Source of the DNA: Rossellomorea aquimaris
Lineage (GTDB): Bacteria; Bacillota; Bacilli; Bacillales; Bacillaceae_B
Length of the DNA stretch: 64,000 nt
NCBI RefSeq assembly: GCF_020171925.1
Contig: NZ_JAIVAR010000003.1
Coordinates: 186,001-250,000, forward strand
Reading direction: 5' to 3'
Part shown: in pieces, positions 34,823-44,230 of the stretch
Position numbering within the stretch: position 1 is the stretch's first letter
How the letters are laid out: each line of letters opens with the position of its first letter
Position numbers and translations under genes: made by a program
Notes under the pieces: generated by a model
Seen by the model: the letters and a program-made list of their open reading frames with translations, nothing else
Told to the model about the DNA's origin: nothing
The model's database searches: none

Positions 34823-34865
34823 AACAGCAGGCCGATCCACAATTGGATTACACCTGCTGTTTTTG
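34823..34865 (+). terminator. Intrinsic terminator
   Basis: AACAGCAGG pairs with CCTGCTGTT, followed by TTTG, after the MBL gene. The rest of the 301-bp gap 34779-35079 holds the chemoreceptor promoter. Confidence 0.7.
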
Positions 34866-35013
34866 TTGTTATACCAATGCGTACACTCTACATCGTGATA
34901 CACGATCACTTCAATTGGAGTAGACAATAAAGAGTGAACTCCCCAATTCTCCGCTTGCCTCCTGGTCCCCTAGAGAAATTCGACACTCTGCACAAATTAT
35001 AATCATCCCTTCA

Positions 35014-35036
35014 GAAAGCGCTTTTACCGCCGATAT
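35014..35036 (+). promoter_or_regulatory. SigD-type promoter, with overlapping cre-like site
   Basis: GCCGATAT at 35029-35036 is a perfect match to the SigD -10 box, 44 bp before the chemoreceptor start; the -35 (TTCA at the 15-bp spacing) is poor. AGAAAGCGCTTTTA just upstream matches 12 of 14 positions of the CcpA cre consensus. CcpA control is inferred. Confidence 0.55.
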
Positions 35037-35079
35037 ATTAAATGCACTCATAAAAAATTTTTAAATAAGGAGAAGCTTT

Positions 35080-36849
35080 ATGAAATTCCACAAGATTTCC
35101 ACAAAATTATTATTCAGTATCACGACGCTAGTACTTATCGCCACCACCACTCTTGGATTATTAAGCTATAACTTTGCCAAGGATGAACTCATTAAAAGCG
35201 GTAAGCTAGATTTGCAGCACATTGTAAATAATTCGATTTCAACCCTAGACCTTTTAAATGAGCAGGTGAAAGCAGGAAACATGACGCTGACAGAAGCTCA
35301 GGAGGAAGCCAGGGAGATACTGGTCGGGCCTAGTGTAAACAAAGATGGCCAAACGACTCACGACTTCTCTCAATCTTCTTTCGTGTATAAGAACGAAGGC
35401 TATTTGATGGCCTATGATTCTAATCATATTGCTCAGCTTCATCCAAGCATCCCGATCGGCGAAAGTAAAAAAGACGTAAAGAACTCTAACGGCCAATATG
35501 TTGTCCAGGATATCGTAAAGGCTGCAAAAGAAGAAAAAGTTGAAAACCGTTTCTATGAGTATGCTTGGAAAAATGCCGGTGAGACGACTGAAAGAAACAA
35601 AATCGTCTATATGTCTTACTATGAACCATGGGATTGGAATATTGGAGTAGGGGCATATGAACAGGAATTCTATGACTCTTTGAATACATTATTGTATTTA
35701 ATACTGGGAGTATCCGTCATTATCACCATTTCTGGCTTGTTGATGTTTTACCTTGCAAGCAGAAAAAAACTAAAACAGATGGGGCAAATCACAATATCTT
35801 CCCAACTGATTGCCGAGGGGAATTTGGACGTCCCCGAACTGCCCGAATCAGAGGATGAAATCGGCCAATTAGGTAAAGCTTTCAATAAGATGGCAGGGCA
35901 ATTGAGAAGTATATTAACGAACATACAAAATACCAGTACGAAGGTATCTCAATCTGCAATGGAGCTTTCGGCTCTGACCGAGGAAACAAATGCGACAAGT
36001 GAAGAAATGGGCAGGGCGATGAACGAGATTACACAAGGATCGGTTACACAGGCTGCCGATATTGAGTCCACCAACCAAAAGACCGAAGAACTTAACAATG
36101 CGATAGAAAAAATGAACAGCCAGAACCAAATCATCCATACACTGACAGGACAATCAACAGAAGCCATTAATCTCGGAAAAGAAAAGGTTCTATTTCTGCA
36201 GGAATCGAATGAAGCAACCGCGGAAGCATCTGAAAAAATCAGTTTTGGCATCACCAAGCTCTATAACAGCATTAAAGATATTTCCAATATCGTTACAACC
36301 ATTGATGCCATCTCTCAACAAACGAATTTGTTGGCATTGAACGCTAGTATTGAAGCAGCCAGGGCAGGAGAGTCAGGCAAAGGGTTTGCAGTAGTGGCTG
36401 AAGAGGTCCGAAAACTTGCTGAAGGAACGAACAATGCCACTGCTGAAATTCAAAAGATGATCAATACCATTGAGACTGAAACGGAAACAACGGTGATGGC
36501 CATGGCTGAATCTAATGAGATAACAGTAAAGTTGAATGGAGCAGTCACGGATACAGAAAGTCAATTTAATCAAATATCGGATTCGATGACGCAGATATTG
36601 GAAGCTGTTCAAAAGCTCGGCATCGAAATTTCCACAGTGACGGCTCAAAGTGAAGGTATCCTTGCTTCAATTCAAAATGTTTCAGCCGTTTCCGAGGAAA
36701 CCGCCGCTTCTTCTGAGGAGGTCTTGGCATCTGTAGAAGAACAGGTGGGTGTTATGGGAACCATCGCTTACTCTGCAGAGAATCTCAACGAATTAAGTGA
36801 AGCTCTGCAAGAAATCATAAAGCAGTTCAAGGTAAAAGAGAACGAATAG
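35080..36849 (+). CDS. Methyl-accepting chemotaxis protein
   Basis: A 589-residue transmembrane chemoreceptor: TM1 about 9-29, an extracellular single Cache-type domain about 33-200 (including [14 protein letters not shown]), TM2 about 203-226, HAMP about 227-280 and a cytoplasmic signalling domain from 290 on. The conserved hairpin tip is visible as [20 protein letters not shown]. Glutamate/glutamine-rich methylation helices are present. The ligand is unknown; Cache_2 domains often sense small carboxylates. ATG follows AAGGAGAAG, and the SigD promoter ties it to motility. Confidence 0.94.
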   Translation: MKFHKISTKLLFSITTLVLIATTTLGLLSYNFAKDELIKSGKLDLQHIVNNSISTLDLLNEQVKAGNMTLTEAQEEAREILVGPSVNKDGQTTHDFSQSSFVYKNEGYLMAYDSNHIAQLHPSIPIGESKKDVKNSNGQYVVQDIVKAAKEEKVENRFYEYAWKNAGETTERNKIVYMSYYEPWDWNIGVGAYEQEFYDSLNTLLYLILGVSVIITISGLLMFYLASRKKLKQMGQITISSQLIAEGNLDVPELPESEDEIGQLGKAFNKMAGQLRSILTNIQNTSTKVSQSAMELSALTEETNATSEEMGRAMNEITQGSVTQAADIESTNQKTEELNNAIEKMNSQNQIIHTLTGQSTEAINLGKEKVLFLQESNEATAEASEKISFGITKLYNSIKDISNIVTTIDAISQQTNLLALNASIEAARAGESGKGFAVVAEEVRKLAEGTNNATAEIQKMINTIETETETTVMAMAESNEITVKLNGAVTDTESQFNQISDSMTQILEAVQKLGIEISTVTAQSEGILASIQNVSAVSEETAASSEEVLASVEEQVGVMGTIAYSAENLNELSEALQEIIKQFKVKENE

Positions 36850-36912
36850 ACTCTTTGTAAAAGTGTCATTCAATTGAAAGTGACTATAGTGTAACAAAAG
36901 TTCCTAAATAGT

Positions 36913-36947
36913 AAAAAACCAGAACCATTTTGGATCTGGTTTTTTTA
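36913..36947 (+). terminator. Intrinsic terminator
   Basis: AACCAGA pairs with TCTGGTT followed by TTTTT, downstream of the chemoreceptor; symmetric enough to serve both strands. Confidence 0.75.
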
Positions 36948-37026
36948 CTATTTGTCAAAGCTCCGCCAGGTTCCGCATCCTGATTTCGCACACAGCATCA
37001 GTTCAACCCCTCAAGCTAACCGCTAC

Positions 37027-37791
37027 TTAAAACACTCGACCTTCCTTCTTATTCTTCCCTGCAACCAGCCACAAAAGGAAGTACCCCCCAACAAAAACAG
37101 GCAGGGAAATGGACGACAAAATCAGCTTCGTTTCTTCAGGAACATCACTTTGTTGGATAAAAAATTCCGGCACAAAGACTAATATAGGCAGGATTATGAG
37201 AATCCACGTTTTTGAATATAATGACAGACCCACGAATACGGCGATCGTCAGAATGAACGCGAAGAGCCTTGCAGTACCGCCCAGATCGACAATGGGCGTA
37301 TCCATCACTCGGTCAAGAAAGGTCATCCCGACGAATGACACGATTGGAACGCTCGCAAGTAATACATAAAGGGACATTTCCTTTCCTTTTGAAACGGGAC
37401 GGCTAGATACATATTTAAAAATCACCGATGTAAGGAAGAGGAATCCCGCCATGATAAGAGGGTAACCAAGTAGCTCTAACACTGAATATCGCATCGTATC
37501 ACGCAAGGTGTCCCCCATCACGACAAAAGAAAGACCACCTAATAAGACGATGGATATTAGTTTAAAGATGCCTTTATAATCCAATGGCATTTCCTCTGAG
37601 ATCTGATTCATATATTCCTTCGGGGACAAGCCGGTGACATCCTCCACACTTTTACCCCTTTTTTCTGCTTCCGCCAAATGATCCTCAAGCTCTCCTACGA
37701 TATCATCGACTTCGCACTCATTCTTACCACTTGATATCAAATAAATCCTGAGGTTCCCCAGAAATTCTTCACTCTCCCTGCTTACATTCAT
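37027..37791 (-). CDS. HAAS-domain membrane protein
   Basis: A 254-residue protein with an N-terminal HAAS/DUF1700-type helical domain (FLGNLRIYLISSGKNECEVD, then ELEDHLAEAEKRGKS, about residues 8-48) followed by about six transmembrane spans. HAAS proteins are usually encoded with a PadR-family regulator and may act as its signalling partner. Here the start overlaps the PadR gene stop by 4 bp. Confidence 0.82.
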   Translation of the reverse strand: MNVSRESEEFLGNLRIYLISSGKNECEVDDIVGELEDHLAEAEKRGKSVEDVTGLSPKEYMNQISEEMPLDYKGIFKLISIVLLGGLSFVVMGDTLRDTMRYSVLELLGYPLIMAGFLFLTSVIFKYVSSRPVSKGKEMSLYVLLASVPIVSFVGMTFLDRVMDTPIVDLGGTARLFAFILTIAVFVGLSLYSKTWILIILPILVFVPEFFIQQSDVPEETKLILSSISLPVFVGGYFLLWLVAGKNKKEGRVF

Positions 37792-38117
37792 CTCTTTTCC
37801 TCCTCCAATAATTGATTTACGCCTGAGGACACTTCATTCCATCTCACCTTGAAAAGGTCAAGCTCTTCGATTCCTTTCTCCGTAATGTAGTAGTACTTTC
37901 TTTTCGGTCCGCCCGAGGGTGTCTCTTTCCCTCTTGCCGTCACGAGCCCTTCTTTTTTCATGCGAAGCAATAATGGGTATATGCTCCCTTCCTTGACCAT
38001 ATGAAACCCGTTCGCGGCAAGTTTCTCAATCATTTCGTAGCCGTAGGTTTCGCCCTTCGAGATAATCGACAGCAGGCAGCCTTCGAGGATCCCCTTTAAC
38101 AACTGGCTTGATGACAC
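37788..38117 (-). CDS. PadR-family transcriptional regulator
   Basis: A 109-residue winged-helix protein with GETYGYEMIEKLAANGFHMV (residues ~24-43), SIYPLLLRMKKEGLV and GPKRKYYYITEKG, the usual PadR wing and dimer helix. GTG at 38117 follows AAGGAGGGG. It probably represses its own operon through the repeated motifs at 38152-38221. The HAAS partner is co-transcribed. Confidence 0.9.
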   Translation of the reverse strand: MSSSQLLKGILEGCLLSIISKGETYGYEMIEKLAANGFHMVKEGSIYPLLLRMKKEGLVTARGKETPSGGPKRKYYYITEKGIEELDLFKVRWNEVSSGVNQLLEEEKR

Positions 38118-38151
38118 AATGGCCCCTCCTTCCAAAACCAAAAAGATTTCT

Positions 38152-38221
38152 ATCTTGCAATACAATATAGTTAACCAAAAATAAATGCATCACAATCTAT
38201 ATTGCAATACAATGTAGTTCT
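38152..38221. promoter_or_regulatory. Two PadR operator candidates
   Basis: TTGCAATACAATATAGTT (38155-38172) and TTGCAATACAATGTAGTT (38202-38219) differ at one base and are 47 bp apart. Each extends to a near-palindrome CTATNTTGCAATACAATRTAG-like core. Both lie upstream of the PadR gene. Confidence 0.65.
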
Positions 38222-38263
38222 ATAATAACAAAATCTTACAGTTCCCTGCAAGCCTTTTTCAAA

Positions 38264-38293
38264 AAAGGCGATCCCTTCCAACAGGACCGCCAC
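38264..38293 (-). terminator. Terminator of helD
   Basis: GGCGGTCC pairs with GGGATCGCC on the minus strand, followed by TTTTTTG, beyond the helD stop. Confidence 0.7.
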
Positions 38294-38316
38294 TAACACA
38301 GGGGACAAAGACCCCA

Positions 38317-40650
38317 TCAATGATCGATTGTATATGCTTCATTGTTTTTCAGAAAAGAAGTCGCTTCCCCAACACTGAATAAATGGAGTTCATGCATCGC
38401 TCTTGTGCAGGCTGTATAGAAGAGTCTTCGCAGGCTTTCGTCTCCGTATTGGCGCGATGACGCATCATAAATAATGACAGCATCAAACTCGATCCCTTTC
38501 GCTAAATACGAAGGGATGACGATGATACCTTGCTCGTACTGGAGGGAATCGCTCTTCATTAATTTCAGATTTTCTATTTCCTGCAGTGAAGAAAACGCTT
38601 CTTCACTTTCAGCCAAGGATTTACAGATGATCGCAATTGAGTGATACCCCTTTTCCCTCAGTTCGTCTACTTTGGATTGTAGGCGTTCATGAAGGATATG
38701 GTGATCACCGACTTCGGTCAACACAGGTTTGGTACCCCCGCGATCAAAAGCGGTGATTTGGAATCCTTCCGGAACGAGCTTTCTTGTAAATTCAATGATC
38801 GGGCGCGTCGATCTGTAACTCTGCGTCAATTTGATGGAATCGGTTTGATCAGGTCCGTACAAATTCTTTAACGTACTGAAATCCACACGATCCCTCGCAT
38901 GCGCGAAAATCGCCTGATTAAAGTCTCCAAGGACGGTCATTTTAGCTGCCGGAAATAAACGTTTAAGGAACTCGAATTGAAACGGTGAGTAGTCCTGCGC
39001 TTCATCAATGATTACATGCTTGATTGACGTATTTGTTTGAAACCCGAGTATCAACTCCTTCAAGAGCAAATAAGGCGTGGCATCCTCATAGAACAGTTTT
39101 CCTTCTGCCAGCATGTTCATGGTCGAAGCACATATATCCTCCCAATCCTCTGGTGGAGTGCCTTCGACGATGGACCCGATTGTTGAAGGATCGGCGAAGA
39201 GTTGGTGGTAGATTCCTTTAATATCAACATATTTCAGTTGATCAATCTGTCTACGGAGCCTCTTGAACCGTTTGCGGACGACGATCCTCGTAAGTGCCTC
39301 ATGCTCCATGTCATAGCTAGCGAATTCACCGTCTTCGGAGGCACTCTTTGCCTTCACATACTTATATGCCTTTTGATAATCCTCTTTACTCAGAAGCTCG
39401 ATTTTCTCCTCGACCCACGGTTTCATCCTTTCACGCTTCTCTGCTTCTTCCAGTTTGGCATGGAGCCATTCTGTCAACTTTTCAATCCTATTATGAAATT
39501 TTAAAGAAGGATCGTACGAATAAAATTTTTCGTTGATTTCCTTGGAGCTGACAATCTGTTCACCCCTGAATTTGATGCCTTTGAACTTCATTCCGGAGGT
39601 TTCGAGGGACTGTCTATACGACTTGATCGCCTCAAAGAAGAGACCCGATGCCTTAAACCCGATGCATGCCATTCTCATGCTGTAAGAGGAGGATTCACTT
39701 CCGGTCAGCACATACTCCAACTGCTCATAAGGATCCTCAAGCTTAAACTCATCACTAAGCCGATGATTCAAGTACTCCTGAAAGGTCACCTGCTCCATGT
39801 TTTCCTCCCCAAGTTCAGGAAGCACATTGGAGACGTAACTGTTGAACATCGCATTCGGGGAGAACAAGATGATTTGGTTGGCGTGCAAACTCCCCCTATA
39901 TCGATAAAGCAAGTACGCAATCCGCTGCATGGCGGCCAACGTCTTTCCGCTTCCTGCTGCGCCCTGTACGATGAGAAGGCGTCCCTGGTCATGCCTGATG
40001 ATCTGGTTTTGTTTTTTCTGGATGGTCGCAACGATGCTGTGCATGTAATTGTCGGTTCTGTTGCCAAGCACCTGCTGCAAAATTTCATCGCCAATCGTGA
40101 TACTCGTATCGAACATGGAATCGAGGACACCATCCTTGATGATGAACTGAAACTTTTTCTTCAAGTCCCCTTCGACGAGCCCTCCCGGTGTTTCATACTG
40201 TGCAGGCCCCGGTGCATAATCATAGTACACACTTGAAATCGGGGCGCGCCAGTCATAAACGAGGAAATTGTCACCGGATTCGTCCGTCAGGGTGGCGATG
40301 CCGATATATACTTCCTCTGTAGAAGGTTCACCGACTTCACGAAAATCGATCCGACCGAAATACGGCCTGTCTTTCATCCTTCTCAGCGAATATAATTTCT
40401 TCACTGCCTGCTCGTGGGTGCTCTGGCTGACGGTCAGCACCTGGGCCTGCTGCCTTAAGCTCATGACCGTTTCAAGAAAATCATCGAACGTATCCGTGTT
40501 CACTTTCACTTCATCCCAAAAATTCTTACGGATTTCCACTACTTCTTCGTGTCGCCGTCCGGTTTCTTTTTCAAGACTCGCCATTTGCTCTTTGATCGTT
40601 TCGATCACATCAAGTACCCGCTCTTGTTCCTTCCCCATATCAAGGCTCAT
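38317..40650 (-). CDS. helD: RNA polymerase recycling helicase-like motor HelD
   Basis: A 777-residue SF1-like ATPase. A coiled-coil N-terminal arm (residues 1-60, RVLDVIETIKEQMASLEKET) precedes Walker A GAAGSGKTLAAMQRIAYLLY near 232. Walker B IIDEAQDYSPFQ lies near 562, TVLGDFNQAIFAH near 585 and SYRSTRPIIEFT near 620. HelD pries stalled or idle RNA polymerase off nucleic acid using ATP and binds the secondary channel. The length matches B. subtilis HelD (774). ATG follows AAAAGGAGTG. Monocistronic. Confidence 0.94.
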   Translation of the reverse strand: MSLDMGKEQERVLDVIETIKEQMASLEKETGRRHEEVVEIRKNFWDEVKVNTDTFDDFLETVMSLRQQAQVLTVSQSTHEQAVKKLYSLRRMKDRPYFGRIDFREVGEPSTEEVYIGIATLTDESGDNFLVYDWRAPISSVYYDYAPGPAQYETPGGLVEGDLKKKFQFIIKDGVLDSMFDTSITIGDEILQQVLGNRTDNYMHSIVATIQKKQNQIIRHDQGRLLIVQGAAGSGKTLAAMQRIAYLLYRYRGSLHANQIILFSPNAMFNSYVSNVLPELGEENMEQVTFQEYLNHRLSDEFKLEDPYEQLEYVLTGSESSSYSMRMACIGFKASGLFFEAIKSYRQSLETSGMKFKGIKFRGEQIVSSKEINEKFYSYDPSLKFHNRIEKLTEWLHAKLEEAEKRERMKPWVEEKIELLSKEDYQKAYKYVKAKSASEDGEFASYDMEHEALTRIVVRKRFKRLRRQIDQLKYVDIKGIYHQLFADPSTIGSIVEGTPPEDWEDICASTMNMLAEGKLFYEDATPYLLLKELILGFQTNTSIKHVIIDEAQDYSPFQFEFLKRLFPAAKMTVLGDFNQAIFAHARDRVDFSTLKNLYGPDQTDSIKLTQSYRSTRPIIEFTRKLVPEGFQITAFDRGGTKPVLTEVGDHHILHERLQSKVDELREKGYHSIAIICKSLAESEEAFSSLQEIENLKLMKSDSLQYEQGIIVIPSYLAKGIEFDAVIIYDASSRQYGDESLRRLFYTACTRAMHELHLFSVGEATSFLKNNEAYTIDH

Positions 40651-40801
40651 CCCAGCACTCCTTTTTAATAAAATCCATTGGTTGACTTAACTATCATTTT
40701 GCTTTATAATTATAATTAAGGGATAATAAACCCTAATGAAATTATAAACGCGTTTCTGTTCTAATTTACCATAAAACCAATTCTTATTCAATAGATCGTT
40801 T

Positions 40802-40846
40802 CAAAAAAAGGCAGGAGGATGCATGCATCCTCCTGCCTTTTTTGAA
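40802..40846. terminator. Perfect-palindrome terminator
   Basis: AAAAAAGGCAGGAGGATGCA is followed by its exact reverse complement and flanking T runs, so it works on both strands. It ends the ABC operon and abuts palindrome copy 10. Confidence 0.88.
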
Positions 40847-40897
40847 GGTACGTCCCGCCTTGCATTAACGCGTTAACGCAAGGCGGGACGTACCTTC
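40844..40897. repeat. Interspersed palindrome, copy 10 (variant arms)
   Basis: 54 bp, GAAGGTACGTCCCGCCTTGC on one side and GCAAGGCGGGACGTACCTTC on the other. The family's CTC/GAG step is replaced by CGC/GCG on both arms, and the pairing is preserved. Confidence 0.97.
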
Positions 40898-40942
40898 ATG
40901 TGACTGGTCCTTGATTTTAAAACAGCTGTGCCCAACGGTCCT

Positions 40943-41740
40943 CTAGACTTTCAGATCCCGCTTTCGATAAAACCAGAATGCCATGGTTCCGAACAACACG
41001 ATCAGCACGATGGAAAGTACAAGAAATACTGGTTCGAATCCGCCGCCTCCCAGCATGGTTTTGGCCTCGAAATATTTGAATGGAGTGAGGTATTTCATTC
41101 CTTCGATTTTCTCACTCAAATCGATGGCGAAAGAAAGGACGAACGTTACGAGCAAGATAGCCGCCGCCATGACGGATGATTTTCCCGGTCTTTTCGAGAT
41201 GGCAGCAACAGCCATCCCAACGACAATGAACAGGATTTGAAGCAGGATCAGACCCACCATGAACATACCGATGTCCCCCGATACGTCTTCCCCCTCAGCA
41301 TAATGACCGACAATCAGAACAGAAGAGATCCAGGTCACGCACAGCAGGACCCCTGCATTCGTCAGCGCGGCCAAGAGTTTGACGGCAACGACTTTTACCC
41401 TTGTCACCGGCTTAACAAATAAAAACTCGACCGTTTTATCCCTCTCTTCCTTTGAAAGGATGGTCGCCCCGAGCAGCACGGAATGAATCGTCGCCAGCAA
41501 GACGATATACATAAACAATAACCCGTAGTATCCAATTGCCGTCGTCATGTCGAGACTCCCTACCCCCATGAAGGTCTGCATCACCTTTGGCATACTTGCC
41601 ATCAGGTCATTCAGAGACTGCCCTGATGATGTAAAGCCCGCATACTTCCCCATGCCGGACCCGATCAGCGCAATCATCCCGATGCACCAGAAGATCAGTG
41701 ACTTGCGATGAGATTTCAACTCTCTCCAATACATATTCAA
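40943..41740 (-). CDS. ABC-2 type transporter permease
   Basis: A 265-residue membrane protein with six predicted spans, starting MNMYWRELKSHRKSLIFW. It shares EERDKTVEFLFVKPVTRVKV and LTPFKYFEA with the second permease, so the two are paralogues forming one heterodimeric channel. Start is TTG, 8 nt after AGGAGG. It is the last gene of the TetR-ABC operon, 15 bp after the other permease. Substrate unknown. Confidence 0.88.
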   Translation of the reverse strand: MNMYWRELKSHRKSLIFWCIGMIALIGSGMGKYAGFTSSGQSLNDLMASMPKVMQTFMGVGSLDMTTAIGYYGLLFMYIVLLATIHSVLLGATILSKEERDKTVEFLFVKPVTRVKVVAVKLLAALTNAGVLLCVTWISSVLIVGHYAEGEDVSGDIGMFMVGLILLQILFIVVGMAVAAISKRPGKSSVMAAAILLVTFVLSFAIDLSEKIEGMKYLTPFKYFEAKTMLGGGGFEPVFLVLSIVLIVLFGTMAFWFYRKRDLKV

Positions 41741-41755
41741 GCTAACGACCTCCTT

Positions 41756-42547
41756 TTATGCCGTATGAATGTCTTTTTTCTTATAAACAATGAAACTGAC
41801 AAGTAACGAAATGAAGATGATCCCGCCCCCGATCAGGAGATATGACCACTCGTAGCTCTCTTCCTTCATCACATAGGTGTAGTCGACATATTTGAACGGA
41901 GTGAGATACCTGCCTGCTTCCTCCGTTGCAGCCACCATACCCAAGGCAAAAAAGGAAAAGACGACACCCAGCGTGACACTGATGACCGATTTTATTTTAG
42001 GAAAAAGGACGGCAAGGATTGTGCCGATTGCGAACATGATTAAACCGATGATCAATAGGTTGAGTGAAATCAACAGAAATGCGGTCATACTGAAATCCTC
42101 TTCTACAATCGCATTCACGAGGAACAAAGTGACTGAAACATAAACGATGTTGGTCACGAGAAGGCTCGTTAGCGCAGCAAGCACTTTCGAAGTCAGGACC
42201 TTCATCCTCGTCACGGGTTTTGTAAAAAGGAAATCTGCCGTCTTTTCGCGCACTTCCTTTGAACTGATCGAAATCCCGAGTGCCATCGCCTGGATCGCCC
42301 CGCATAGCGTGATATACATAAAGGTATAAGAATAAAATCCATTCACCGAACCAATCGTGTCGACCTGTAACCCCAGGGCATCGCGAACTCCTTGCGGAAA
42401 TCCTTCGAGTGCCTTCTTGAATTCATCGATTTCCTTTGTGATTGCTGGAAACATCAGCATGAACAAGGCCGCGAGTCCCACAAGGGCAGCCGTCCACATG
42501 ATCGTCTGCTTACGATAGGCTTTCAGTTCATATAAAAAGATGTTCAT
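41756..42547 (-). CDS. ABC-2 type transporter permease
   Basis: A 263-residue paralogue of the downstream permease, with six spans, KEVREKTADFLFTKPVTRMK after the second span and LTPFKYVDYTYVM near 220. It probably pairs with it and with the ATPase upstream (6-bp gap) as an exporter or a bacitracin/lantibiotic-type defence pump; no resistance class can be assigned. ATG lies 11 nt after AGGAGG. Confidence 0.88.
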   Translation of the reverse strand: MNIFLYELKAYRKQTIMWTAALVGLAALFMLMFPAITKEIDEFKKALEGFPQGVRDALGLQVDTIGSVNGFYSYTFMYITLCGAIQAMALGISISSKEVREKTADFLFTKPVTRMKVLTSKVLAALTSLLVTNIVYVSVTLFLVNAIVEEDFSMTAFLLISLNLLIIGLIMFAIGTILAVLFPKIKSVISVTLGVVFSFFALGMVAATEEAGRYLTPFKYVDYTYVMKEESYEWSYLLIGGGIIFISLLVSFIVYKKKDIHTA

Positions 42548-42553
42548 GAAGGA

Positions 42554-43441
42554 TCAGGCCTCCTTCTCGTAATAATGCATGAAGATTTCTTCGAGATCCG
42601 GCTCCTCGATCCACAGATTGGCGATGCTGATGTTCGCAATCTTCTTCATGACTTCATTGATATCCCCTCTGAACATGAAGCTGACATGATGAGCATCCAC
42701 CTCGAGATTATTCACGCCCGGCATGTCAAAATAACCTGGTTCGATGCCGCCCTTCACTTCCACTTTGAACTTTTTATGATTGTTTTCCTTCAGTGTACTG
42801 ATTTTCTCAACCTGGACGATCTCGCCCTCTTTGATGATTGCAACCCGGTCGCACATGCGCTGGACTTCACTGAGGATATGGGAAGAAAAAAGCACGGTCG
42901 CCCCTTTGCGATTTTCTTCCTTTAATAGCTCAAAGAACGTCTGCTGCATGAGTGGATCGAGTCCGGAAGTCGGCTCATCGAGGATGATGAGCTTCGGTTC
43001 GTGAAGCAAGCCTTGGATGATGCCAACCTTCTTTTTATTCCCGAGCGACAAGTCGTCGATCTTCTTCGTCAGGTCAAGATCAAGCTTGGCTGCCAATTCT
43101 TTGATCCGGGGAGTGCAGTCTTTTTTATAAAAGCTTGCGGAATACTTCAAAAGCTCCATGACTTTCATGTTGTCGTAATAAAAAACTTCTGAAGGAAGGT
43201 ACCCTACATCCTTTGCGATTTCAGGTGCATGTTCGACACAGTCCAACCCGAAAATCTTTGCGCTACCGCTCGTCGGATGAATCAATGATAGAAGCGTCCG
43301 GATCGTCGTCGACTTTCCGGCTCCATTCGGCCCGATGAATCCGAAGATTTCCCCTTCTATAACGTTGAAGCTGATCTCGTTGATTCCCCTTGATGAACCA
43401 TACATCTTTGTCAGTCCATTGATTTCAATCACGTTTGTCAT
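42554..43441 (-). CDS. ABC transporter ATP-binding protein
   Basis: A 295-residue ATPase: Walker A GPNGAGKST near residue 38, Q-loop around VGYLPSEVFYY, signature LSLGNKKKVG near 137 (degenerate, LSLGN rather than LSGGQ), Walker B LIILDEPTSGLDP near 152 and H-loop SSHIL near 188. The C-terminal ~80 residues are a DUF4162-like extension. It energises the two permeases downstream. ATG follows GGGGGAGG, 20 bp after the TetR stop. Confidence 0.92.
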   Translation of the reverse strand: MTNVIEINGLTKMYGSSRGINEISFNVIEGEIFGFIGPNGAGKSTTIRTLLSLIHPTSGSAKIFGLDCVEHAPEIAKDVGYLPSEVFYYDNMKVMELLKYSASFYKKDCTPRIKELAAKLDLDLTKKIDDLSLGNKKKVGIIQGLLHEPKLIILDEPTSGLDPLMQQTFFELLKEENRKGATVLFSSHILSEVQRMCDRVAIIKEGEIVQVEKISTLKENNHKKFKVEVKGGIEPGYFDMPGVNNLEVDAHHVSFMFRGDINEVMKKIANISIANLWIEEPDLEEIFMHYYEKEA

Positions 43442-43460
43442 TAACTGCCGCCTCCCCCTT

Positions 43461-44081
43461 CTATTTATAAAACGACTTTTTGAGCAACTCTGTGTAGGAA
43501 TTGATTTCTGCCAGGATTTCTTCTTTATTCAGTTCATTGACCGATATCGTCCTCGCCTTCGCCTGTTGCTGATTGGCAAACCCTTCGAACGTCCAGTAGA
43601 TGATCTGGATTGCCTTCCCCACATCAATGCCTTCCCGAAACTTTGTGGCATCGATGTTACTGAATAATTTCGTGAAGCTGCTATCGGTCAGCGCCCCTTT
43701 TATTTGATCTATGCCTTCTTTCACTTCAGGTGCCTCTTCTTGGAAGGCACTGTTGAGGAAATTGATTAAGTCGGGATACATTGAAAACATCTCAAATTTT
43801 ATGATCGAGACTCCGCGGATGATTTCAAAAATATCACGTTCTTCCGAGTCAAGCTGGTTATAAATCTTCTCTGCAAACAGCTCTGATAAATCTTCATACA
43901 GTGTTAGATACAACTCTTTCTTACTATTGAAATAATGAAACAAGATCCCTTTCGAAACTCCCGCCTCTTTCACAATCGCATTCGTCGAAGCACGCTGATA
44001 GCCATTTTCTGCAAACACTTTCGTTGCAGCCTTGATGATTCTGTCTTCCTTCTCAGGATCCATATTCAACGATCTGAACAA
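43461..44081 (-). CDS. TetR/AcrR-family repressor
   Basis: A 206-residue regulator with the TetR helix-turn-helix KVFAENGYQRASTNAIVKEA, then GVSKGILFHYFNSKKELY (about residues 21-60), and a helical ligand domain. It is first in the operon with the ABC transporter and likely autoregulates through two 17-bp palindromes upstream. The start is uncertain: TTG at 44081 is 12 nt from AGGAGG, while ATG at 44063 has no ribosome binding site. Confidence 0.88.
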   Translation of the reverse strand: MFRSLNMDPEKEDRIIKAATKVFAENGYQRASTNAIVKEAGVSKGILFHYFNSKKELYLTLYEDLSELFAEKIYNQLDSEERDIFEIIRGVSIIKFEMFSMYPDLINFLNSAFQEEAPEVKEGIDQIKGALTDSSFTKLFSNIDATKFREGIDVGKAIQIIYWTFEGFANQQQAKARTISVNELNKEEILAEINSYTELLKKSFYK

Positions 44082-44115
44082 AATAAATCGATCCCTCCTC
44101 TAATGGGACAAACTA

Positions 44116-44165
44116 TTGACCACTCTGGTCAATTTCATCATACACCCTTTGACCAGGGTGGTCAA
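44116..44165. promoter_or_regulatory. Twin TetR operators
   Basis: TTGACCA-CTC-TGGTCAA (44116-44132) and TTGACCA-GGG-TGGTCAA (44149-44165) have identical perfect arms and are 33 bp apart centre to centre, about three helical turns. They lie 35-84 bp upstream of the TetR start, overlapping the expected promoter. Confidence 0.75.
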
Positions 44166-44173
44166 CATAAAAA

Positions 44174-44227
44174 GAAGGTACGTCCCTCTGCTCGTTAACG
44201 CGTTAACGCATCGAGGGACGTACCTTC
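44174..44227. repeat. Interspersed palindrome, copy 11
   Basis: 54 bp, centre GCTCGTTAACGCGTTAACGC. It begins 9 bp from the second TetR operator and ends 3 bp from the phosphotransferase stop. Confidence 0.97.
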
Positions 44228-44230
44228 TTT

